A DNA stretch of 64,000 bases from Panicum virgatum (lineage: Eukaryota > Streptophyta > Magnoliopsida > Poales > Poaceae). Made by a program: the position numbers and the translations under genes. The stretch lies in contig NC_053138.1 of the NCBI RefSeq assembly GCF_016808335.1, forward strand, positions 58,248,951 to 58,312,950, written 5' to 3'. Each line of letters opens with the position of its first letter. Position 1 is the stretch's first letter. This document shows, piece after piece, positions 57,070 through 64,000 of the stretch. The notes beneath the pieces are model-generated. The model did no database searches. It saw only the letters and a list, made by a program, of their open reading frames with translations, and was not told the DNA's origin.

Positions 57070-59748
57070 ATGGAGATGGACTCCTTGCTAGACCCAGTGA
57101 TCGACTCGAGCCACAGGTCTTACTTTGCAGCTGTTCAGCACCGAGTCCTAGAGGTGCTACGTCCTCGTCCACCCGGCGAGGCGATCTCTATACACCACGA
57201 TTGGTGTGACCGGTATGTAATGAAATATTATTGTTTATCACTTTTGTATTCGTCGGTATTCCTTTGTTTCGACATTTTTTGTTTTTTTTCAGGTTACGTG
57301 AGGCCGGCCTACTGACTCTGAGCCGTCTTGTCGAGGTTGGGCCTATTCAGCTCGACCGATCCCTCCTGACGGCGCTCGTTGACAGATGGAGGCCGGAGAC
57401 ACACACGTTCCACCTCCCGTGTGGGGAGATGACTCCTACGCTGCAGGACGTGGCCTACCTCCTCGGCCTCCCTATCGTCGGGGAGGCTGTAGGTCCGCGT
57501 GTGGTGGCGGCCTCGTGGAAGGATGAGCTGGAGGCCCGTTTTGCCCTGGTTGACCGCGTGGACGAAGCAGGTCCGATAAACCCGCACCCGCGAGCATCAG
57601 GTCCTTCGAAGACCTGGTTCCTACAGTTTACAGTACGTATTCATTGCATATATAAATTTAATTTTTACAATTCACATGTTCCATTGCCAGTTGAAACCAT
57701 TAATCTTAATTGTTTATGCAGCCTGCCTTGTTGGCTGCGGATGCCGACGAGTACAGTGTGACCAGATCGCTGGAGGCGTACCTACTTTGGTTGTTTGGTT
57801 ACATCATGTTCAACAACATTCATGGCAACTCGATCGATAGGATTCTCCTTCCGTATGCACGGGAGATTGCGGATGGAGACGAGGACGTACCGCCCTACAG
57901 CTGGGGTGAGGCGGTACTTGCAGCCACTTACCGTGGACTCTGCGATGGGTGCATGAAGACACATGGGAACGCTATCCTATCAGGGTGCCTACTACTGCTA
58001 CAGCTTTGGTGGTACGAGAGGCTAGCCGTTGGTCGCCCCTTGGTCAGCCACGAGCCTTACCACGGGGGCATGTACGGCGACGAGGAGGACGAGAGGCCCA
58101 CTATGGGAACTATCTAGATCTGGCGTCAGGTATGTTCGCAACAAACCTAATTTTGTTATTCATTGTTACATGATGTATTAGCGCACTTTTAATTTTACTT
58201 ATTCGGAATGCAGAGGTCCTGGGCACATGCGCGGGTTAGACGCGCATATCCTGAGTTTGTTTCGGAGCTCAACATGCTGACCCCCGAGGACGTTGTCTAG
58301 GAGCCTTACAGCCCAGAGGCTGTGGCTACCCGTGCACCAGCAGGCCTGTCTTCGCACTGCTCCGCGAATGCGAGCCTGTGGCTTACTTCCGCCGTCCTGG
58401 TTTATGACATCGCGGTTGAGGCATATTCCCCATGGAGAGTCAGGAGACAGTTTGGACAGCGCCAGGAGTTTCCGGTGCCCACCGCGTTGGAGCGTGTCAG
58501 TCGCCAGGACCACAGGTAATTATGAATGAACTTGGCTCATACATTCGTGTCGAATCTAACGATTCTTCGTGTTCCACTTTGTAGGTTGTCAAGGAGTGGC
58601 TTGCCGTGCTCTGATGATTGGCTCACCAAGATCCAGCCGTGGGTGGACCAATGGGAACAGGCAGACGAGCACTTGGTCCATCCAACAGGACCACACACAG
58701 ATAGCTCCTTTAGGGCTTACCTCACCTGGTACTTACCCCGGACTCGGGCTCGTCTGGTTTTTGTTGACACTCACCCGCAGCCACACCAGGCGAGGCCTCA
58801 GGATGGCTATGCCCGGCACCACGTGGAGGCACTAGCTGGCGCGGTGAGTCTCTTGATCATATTTGCACATATATATATAATCATATTCATAAGATAATTC
58901 ATGTGTTTCTAACTGTACCTTTACTGAATTGATGCAGCTTCGCCTTTGCAACATGATGGAGACGGACTGCTCGACTTACTTGACGAGGGTACGTGCCAGA
59001 TCCCCAATGACCCAGTTTGAGAAGACAGAGGCATGGTCGAGGCAGCGTGATCAGTTGCGTCAGGTAGCGCACAACTTCGGAACCCGTGTGCAGTACGAAG
59101 ACAGCCACGGGTCATCTCAGGCCTCGTCGTCGTTCCCGTGTCCGTCGACCGTGCACGGGCCGACGTCGCAGTTCTTCCCAAGTGCAGGTAACGTACATAT
59201 CTCTTTAAAATTACATCAAGTGTTCCTACATATTTACTAATATCACATACAGGATACGATCCAGCTACTGCGTTCGGCCATACTGGAATGTTTAGAGGGA
59301 CAGCACCAGTTGGCGGACCGTATCCAGGGATGGTACCGGGGCCACAGACACCGGCCTACACAGGTTAGTTTATGTTTCGTATTTCAGTTTCTACATGTCA
59401 TGACAAAATATACGAGCGTACGCTAACATCCACATTTTTTGCGTAGGATTCTACCCCGATGCGGGCGCCGGACCTTCTTCCTCCTCCTTTCGACCAGATA
59501 ACGAGACCTTCACCTTAGACGACTTCGACAGCTTGTCTCCAGAAGAGCCTGCCGCGCAAGGTGACCCCGATGTCTTGGGGTATTCACAGCTAGGAGGAGC
59601 ACCACTTGGGATCTCTCAGCAGCAGACACCGCAGCCCCTTGCGCGTCCTGAGCGACAGGTGAGGTCTCCGGATGTTCTCACCTACTCCGAGGGCCATGTC
59701 CGTGCCCAGCATAGGGCTAAGAGGGTCCGACGCCCTAGGGGTGGTTAG
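57070..59748 (+). pseudogene. Plant mobile domain (PMD/MAIN-like) gene in the MULE, two nonsense codons
   Basis: Eight exons by splice signals and frame: 57070-57212, 57293-57632, 57722-58129, 58214-58515, 58585-58843, 58938-59187, 59253-59363, 59447-59748. They total 2115 nt, 704 codons and a stop. Exons 2-6 encode the plant mobile domain: LREAGLLTLSRLVEVG, LVDRWRPETHTFHLPCGEMT, LQDVAYLLGLPI, LWLFGYIMF, LLLLQLWWYERL and RVRRAYPEFVSEL. The last exons are proline, serine and acidic-rich with a basic end (AKRVRRPRGG). Known relatives (MAIN, MAIL1) act in genome stability and transposon silencing, and others sit in transposons. TAG codons at 58115-58117 and 58298-58300 break it, at places where the family tends to have tryptophan. 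Confidence 0.85.
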
Positions 59749-60239
59749 ATATATCTGATATTTATTTGTAATGAGATAGTTGTGGACCTCTTATTTGTAT
59801 CCGATGTTTATGATTGTGCTAGTTTACTTGTCATTTATTTCTATAGATACTATTGATGTGAACTTGTTATGTTTGGGGGTTCCATAATGCTCGTTAAATA
59901 AGGGAAGTTCTTGCGATTTTTTTCCGTGATTTAATGAAGGACAAGTTAGGTGCGGTAGGAGTTAGCGGCCGAGATCCCGCCGACGATGAGGACGACTACA
60001 CGTTCGAATAGCTCAAAATAGGAACTATAGTGTATCTAGCTGCGAGTACGAGATCACAAGTTACCACTGCTCAGCACGGCGATCACGGAATTCCCAAATA
60101 TCGCATTTTTTGGCCAGACATATGTGACCCAATAGCAATGCACTTCCACCATTTCAAAAAGATGTGAAAACACGGCAACCACTCCAGTTTTTTTTTTCAT
60201 AATGGCGGCTAGGGCCGGCTTTTTTCTGAATTTTTAGGC
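59749..60239 (+). other. 3' region of the mobile domain gene within the MULE
   Basis: Non-coding; contains GTAATGAGA and other AT-rich 3'-UTR-like sequence, then runs into the right terminal array. Nothing else seen. Confidence 0.45.
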
Positions 60240-60254
60240 TCAAATCACAAAGGG

Positions 60255-60570
60255 AATGGTGGCATACGGCGGGGGAGGGGCCCCTGTCGCCCCCCCCCCA
60301 ACGGGTGACAGGCCCCTGTCGCCCCCCCCAACGGGGGACAGGCCCCTGTCGCCCCAGGGGTGGGCGACAGGCCCCTGTCGCCCGTTGGGGGGGCGACAGC
60401 CCCCTTTTTTTTTCTCTAGGGACTTCGTTGCAAATTTGAAGAAAAAAAATTTACACTTTGGACCTGTCGCCCTATGGGAGGGCGACCGGAGTATATTTTT
60501 GAAATTTTCCAAAACAGACATATATTTTTGAAATTCTAATTTTTTTAAAATATAAAAAAGAAAAAACCGC
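60255..60570 (-). repeat. Right subterminal array and terminal inverted repeat of the MULE
   Basis: Inverted match of the left end, with GGCCCCTGTCGCC repeated four times between 60278 and 60382 and interleaved complements (GGGTGACAGG, GGGGACAGG, GGGCGACAGG). Confidence 0.92.
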
Positions 60571-60579
60571 GTCAGCCAG

Positions 60580-60848
60580 CCGGCTACAAAGGGAAGGGCT
60601 TGGCCTTCTGTGGACGCCGTCACTGGGACCAATTCTCCATCGCCTGAGAAGCGTTTAGACTTTAGACTGCCTCCAACCATTGGCAGAAAAATATACGTTG
60701 ATCTTTTTTAAAAAAATTATACGTTGGTCCACTGTTAGACCCACTACATCTAGTACGGATGGATTATATGCATACATGCCAGAGACAAAACTATGTCATC
60801 ACCCTACATGCGTGCAAACTTGAAACTTTGAAAACTATAAATTGTAAA
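60580..60848. other. Flank right of the MULE
   Basis: No gene recognised; continues the sequence left of 53438 once the MULE and one GTCAGCCAG are removed. Confidence 0.4.
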
Positions 60849-61180
60849 CCTGTTTGGTTCTTATTATAATGGGCTAGAATGCACTTTGACCGCTAACTAA
60901 AGGTATTAAATGAAGAAAGTTTACAATACCAACTCTAAAACTCATGCGCTAGAAACCCTGAAGAATCTAATGAAATCTTTGACCACGTGATAGAGGATGA
61001 TTACTGTAGCATCACTGTAGCCAATCATTGATTAATTACCGTCATTAGATTCGTCGCGAAAAATTACACTCATCCTTGAAAAGATTTTACAAATAGTCTT
61101 CATTTAGTACTCCATACATGTGTGATTCCTTTCTCGAGAATCATGTTCTAGAATTCTAGAACAGAACCAAACACAGCCCA
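60849..61180. mobile_element. hAT-type MITE, copy 2 (inverted relative to copy 1)
   Basis: About 330 bp with ends CCTGTTTGGTTCT and AGAACCAAACACAGCCC. Internal blocks such as GAAGAATCTAATGAAATC, TTTGACCACGTGATAG and CCGTCATTAGATTCGTCGCG are the reverse complement of sequence in 35241-35587, with scattered differences. Confidence 0.8.
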
Positions 61181-61330
61181 AGAATTTAAATTACAACATT
61201 GTACCTTCTATGATAAAATCTCCTAAACAGGTTACCCTCGCTCGCCGCGCAAGCCTGCAGAGTGCAGAGTCCATTGCAGCTTTGTCGAGCAGAGCAGGTG
61301 CTGCTCCTCCTCGACTTGGCCGTCAGCCCG

Positions 61331-62314
61331 TCACTGTCCCGGCATGCGGCTGCCACCGCGCCGGCCCCCCGCGGACCGCGACGGCGCGGACGGTTCCCCT
61401 CGCCGTGCCCCGACGTGCTCTGCGCGTGCTCGACGAGCTCGTGACGAACCGTGGCCGCGGCGGCGCACCGGATCACTCGGACCCGCTGGGTCGTCGTCCA
61501 TCTCAGCATCAAGGGTGGCCTGTCCGTCCGGGCGCTGATGAAGCTGCTTCTCCTCGTCCAAGGCTCTGCGAAACGCGCGCAGCGTCGACATGCAGACTTG
61601 GTCGGAATTCAGGCCGGCGAACCCCAGCTGATGAGCATCCTGCTCCCAGCGCGGGGTGCCCAGACCGGCGGCGGCCAGCGCAAGGAGGTCGGCGATGTCG
61701 TCGGCCAAGCCGATGAACCCTTGCTGCGCGGTCTCCATGTCGGCGACGGTAAAGGGGGCGGGTTTTCCGGCACCGGCGAGGACGCCGGCGCCGTGCGGCA
61801 GCGAGCTGAACGCGCACCGAGGAAACTCGGTGACGGCGGCAGCAGTGGGAGCAGGGCCGGCGTCTCCAGCAGGGTACGCGACCGGCGGGAGGAGGCCGGC
61901 GCTGTCCCCGAGCTGGCAGCGGAAACCCGTGTCGTCGTCGGCGTCGACCGGGCCGAACCCCGGCAGCAGGATGCCAGCGTTGTCGTACTCGACCGGACTG
62001 AACGGCGCCGTGGCCGTCTCATGAAAAATCCCCATTTCTCCAATGTCTCCCGCAGGGCACGGGACCGGTGGTTGGAGGCCGGCGCCGTCGCCGTCGCCGT
62101 CGGTCGGATCGAACGCCGGCTGGGCAAAAATCCCCACACCGCCGACGTCTCCGTCTCCGGCAGCGTATGGCTGGGTGAAGCCGGCGTAGCCGTTCAGCAA
62201 CTCCTCCATGTTCAACTGATCGTAGCTTTCGTGTAACTGCGCCAGAAAATCGTCGTCGCCGCCGCCGGTGGAGAAATAGATCCCTCCGACCGACCATGCC
62301 GCCGCGTGTTCCAT
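61331..62314 (-). CDS. Unrecognised acidic, glycine-rich protein
   Basis: I start it at ATG 62312-62314 (MEHAAAWSVGGIYFSTGGGD), 327 residues. A frame opening 39 codons earlier exists, but a TATA-like CATATAG (plus about 62443-62450) would place transcription start near or after that ATG. The protein is rich in Gly, Ala, Asp and Pro, with low-complexity acidic repeats (GDGDVGGVGI, DGDGDGAGLQPP, PAGDIGEMGIF and similar), a helical stretch near residues 215-270 (ADDIADLLALAAAGL, VCMSTLRAFRRALDEEKQL) and an arginine-rich tail (RRRGHGSSRARRARAEH). I know no family for it; an acidic activator-like nuclear protein is one possibility. GC-rich codon use fits a grass gene. Confidence 0.5.
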   Translation of the reverse strand: MEHAAAWSVGGIYFSTGGGDDDFLAQLHESYDQLNMEELLNGYAGFTQPYAAGDGDVGGVGIFAQPAFDPTDGDGDGAGLQPPVPCPAGDIGEMGIFHETATAPFSPVEYDNAGILLPGFGPVDADDDTGFRCQLGDSAGLLPPVAYPAGDAGPAPTAAAVTEFPRCAFSSLPHGAGVLAGAGKPAPFTVADMETAQQGFIGLADDIADLLALAAAGLGTPRWEQDAHQLGFAGLNSDQVCMSTLRAFRRALDEEKQLHQRPDGQATLDAEMDDDPAGPSDPVRRRGHGSSRARRARAEHVGARRGEPSAPSRSAGGRRGGSRMPGQ

Positions 62315-62449
62315 GGATGGATTTGGTCTGCGCTGGAGGTAGAAGCTCAAGTCTTGGGGTTGGGAGCAGGGGAGCAGGAGGAAGGCAGGGGAAAGAAAGC
62401 TATGGGCTACGGCGACGCGGTGGAGGCTCACGAGGTGAGGACGCTGCTA

Positions 62450-63895
62450 TATGGGGGAGGAGGAGGCCAGGCTATGCCCGGCGCCGGCGCGCCGCCACCC
62501 CGGGTCACGGTGACCCGCCCGTCGAGCTGGCCGGCAACAAGTTGCAGCGATCCCCACCGCGCGCGCCGCGTGGCGTCTATTGATTCGGCACGCGTTGCCT
62601 TGGAGTCGTTTCACATTTGGATGGGGAGGCAGTAACATGTTGCACGGCGAGGCCGGGCATCCGCGAGCCCGGCGACCGGCGTGAGCGCCTGCCACCGCCT
62701 GCCGGCCGGGCCATCGGGGGCCCGAGCTCCTGGTAACATCAGAGTCGTAAAAATCCAAGAAACCTACCATTTTTTTGTACCATTTTTTTTGTTTTAAGGA
62801 GTTTCTGTCACTGTTTTTTAACAGGAATCAGATAACCTGTCATTCATTATTTCACCCCACTTTCATTGTTTAATAGCTTCCACACATCACATTGTTCTGT
62901 TCACCTCTATCCATCCCTATCGCAAGCAACAATTTGGCTCCTTCCACCATTTCCCTCTATGAATTTCTTTTATCAGTCGTACTTGGCTTTGACAAAAGGA
63001 AGATAATAATTTGTGTTTACCAGAAATAAGAGATTGTTTAGAACAATTAGTCAGAGTTGTCTGACGAAACTGAAGAACAAGTTTTTTTTTTTCTCGAATA
63101 CTGAAGAACAAGTTCTGACGTGCTGAACTACGAAGCAACTGAATGCAACTAATTCGGAGATCCACTCTTGCTACGGAGAAGCTTGTTGGTGCCAGATCAA
63201 ATGACAGGAGGATATCCTAATTTACCCAACCCATATGTTTAGCACAAGATATGTTATCCAGAGGGATGGCAAAGCTACAGAGCAGCTGCCGCGCCAAACC
63301 TTAATAGATTTTCTTCGCCCTCAGACCTATCAGGTTTTTAATCTTGAAGCTAACTGATGCGTAACAGGACAAGAGAAAAGATCACAGGTAATTACTGAGC
63401 GTCTGAGCGAGGAACAGTCTGCAACAGGTTAATAACCTAACATCACATTCCAGTTCCATCAAGGATCTGCCTCCAACAGCCCGAACACTGAAAAGCAGAG
63501 TAATAATAGTGTAGGGTTCCAAAGAAAGTGCAAGCTCCAGATCCCCATCAAATACATCTTACTATAAAACCCACCTCCACCTTTTACATTCAGAAGATTT
63601 ACTCCTCCAATATCCAAATCATAGTTTAGGTGGCCCAGGTATCATTGTACCTAAATATAAAAAGACCTCCGATAGAACTCGACGACTTGCCTTACTGACA
63701 CTACAATTTTTACTAAAGAAAGACAGCTTATGGTCATCCTTTTCGTTCCTAGCTTCGGTACATTCTCTCTTCTCCTGTTCTCTCTGAAAAAAAAAATAGA
63801 GCAAGTGAGAATCCAGTGAGACAAGCCTAAAGGAAAAATTCAATAGGGTGAGCAGGCTAGTTGTGACCAAAACAACTCACGAGCTTCATCTTCCC
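62450..63895. other. Non-genic stretch
   Basis: GC-rich promoter side of the acidic protein gene up to about 62740, then AT-rich sequence without a recognised gene. The last part (63480-63890) may be 3' or intronic sequence of the gene at the right edge. Confidence 0.4.
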
Positions 63896-64000
63896 CTACA
63901 CTTTCCGGTGCTTGCTTGAGCATGTCTCGTTGTGCCTTTTGAGGTGAGAGGTGCCATTCTTCGAGTGACCCTTGTAACACCTGTCACAACAGTGGCACAC
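63896..64000 (-). CDS. BED zinc-finger protein, partial at the window edge
   Basis: The last 35 codons before a TAG (63896-63898) read CHCCDRCYKGHSKNGTSHLKR then HNETC. This is the pattern of a BED zinc finger (C..C, then H..H/C, with the SKNGTSHL core), found in hAT transposases and in domesticated DAYSLEEPER/ZBED-like proteins. The N-terminal part lies right of the window. A stop so soon after the finger suggests a short BED-only protein or a broken gene; a donor-like CTCGTGAGT follows. Confidence 0.6.
   Translation of the reverse strand: MCHCCDRCYKGHSKNGTSHLKRHNETCSSKHRKV

Larger units (their letters stand above)
53447..60570 (+). mobile_element. Complete MULE (MuDR type) carrying a plant mobile domain gene
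   Basis: 7124 bp bounded by inverted repeats of at least 170 bp (left GCGATTTTTTCTTTTTTATA, right end its near complement) and a perfect 9-bp duplication GTCAGCCAG at 53438-53446 and 60571-60579, the target size of Mutator elements. Further inside, both ends carry palindromic GC arrays of GGGCGACAGG / CCTGTCGCCC. Two plus-strand genes lie within: a degenerate mudrA transposase (54295-56929) and a plant mobile domain gene (57070-59748). Both genes carry nonsense codons, so this copy is not autonomous now. Confidence 0.95.

Noticed and set aside
61451..62236. 261-residue plus-strand frame
   Set aside because: Antisense of the acidic protein gene in GC-rich sequence. The minus strand has the better promoter context, though this is not proven.
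61331..62431. Start of the acidic protein at 62431
   Set aside because: It lies only about 15-20 bp from the TATA-like box, too close to be in the transcript; the ATG at 62312-62314 was preferred.

Overview
The window is a stretch of a plant nuclear genome, almost certainly a grass (Poaceae, probably panicoid). The reasons are Tat-lineage Ty3 and Ty1/copia elements nested in each other, Stowaway and hAT MITEs of grass type, a MuDR-type MULE, AT-rich introns with GT..AG borders next to very GC-rich first exons, and plant-specific gene families (Q-type C2H2 zinc fingers, FAR1, plant mobile domain, LRR receptor kinase remnants). I see no rRNA, tRNA or CRISPR array.

Layout. (1) 1-24.3 kb is a nest of retrotransposons. 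A minus-strand Tat-lineage Ty3 element (1-7005, integrase running off the left edge) sits at the left. A plus-strand LTR element, whose 3' LTR is 23016-24297, appears to be the host. Into its body went a degenerate copia (8960-14550, 5-bp duplication GTGAT), a near-intact copia (17140-21855, duplication TATGA, LTRs identical by eye) and a Stowaway MITE (15452-15708). (2) 24.3-36.5 kb is decayed repeat sequence: a FAR1/MULE zinc-knuckle remnant, an LTR-like promoter region, a Helitron 3' end, a fold-back MITE, a FAR1-domain gene fragment (minus, about 34 kb), an hAT MITE and a CACTA end. (3) 38.1-47 kb is the gene-bearing core. Two minus-strand C2H2 zinc-finger genes arose by tandem duplication of promoter, leader, a 37-nt first coding exon and intron, but their second coding exons are unrelated. 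The downstream copy is broken by an 870-bp hAT element inserted within its first zinc finger. (4) 47-53 kb holds a kinase remnant, GC-rich duplicated sequence, a solo LTR and a truncated LINE. (5) 53447-60570 is a complete 7.1-kb MULE with long terminal inverted repeats and a perfect 9-bp target duplication. It carries a degenerate mudrA transposase gene and, downstream on the same strand, an eight-exon plant-mobile-domain gene broken only by two TAG codons. (6) 60.6-64 kb has a second copy of the hAT MITE, an unrecognised acidic, glycine-rich protein gene (minus) and the edge of a BED zinc-finger gene.

The observations most worth following are the MULE carrying a mobile-domain gene, the zinc-finger gene whose reading frame is rejoined exactly if the hAT and one target copy are removed, the promoter-sharing zinc-finger pair with an expanded repeat-finger protein, an array of nine AT-rich hairpins with a shared GTTGG loop inside the degenerate copia, and the extreme enrichment of the word GCCGAT/ATCGGC in the Ty3-type elements. 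Exon boundaries were read by eye from splice signals and frame and need transcript support.
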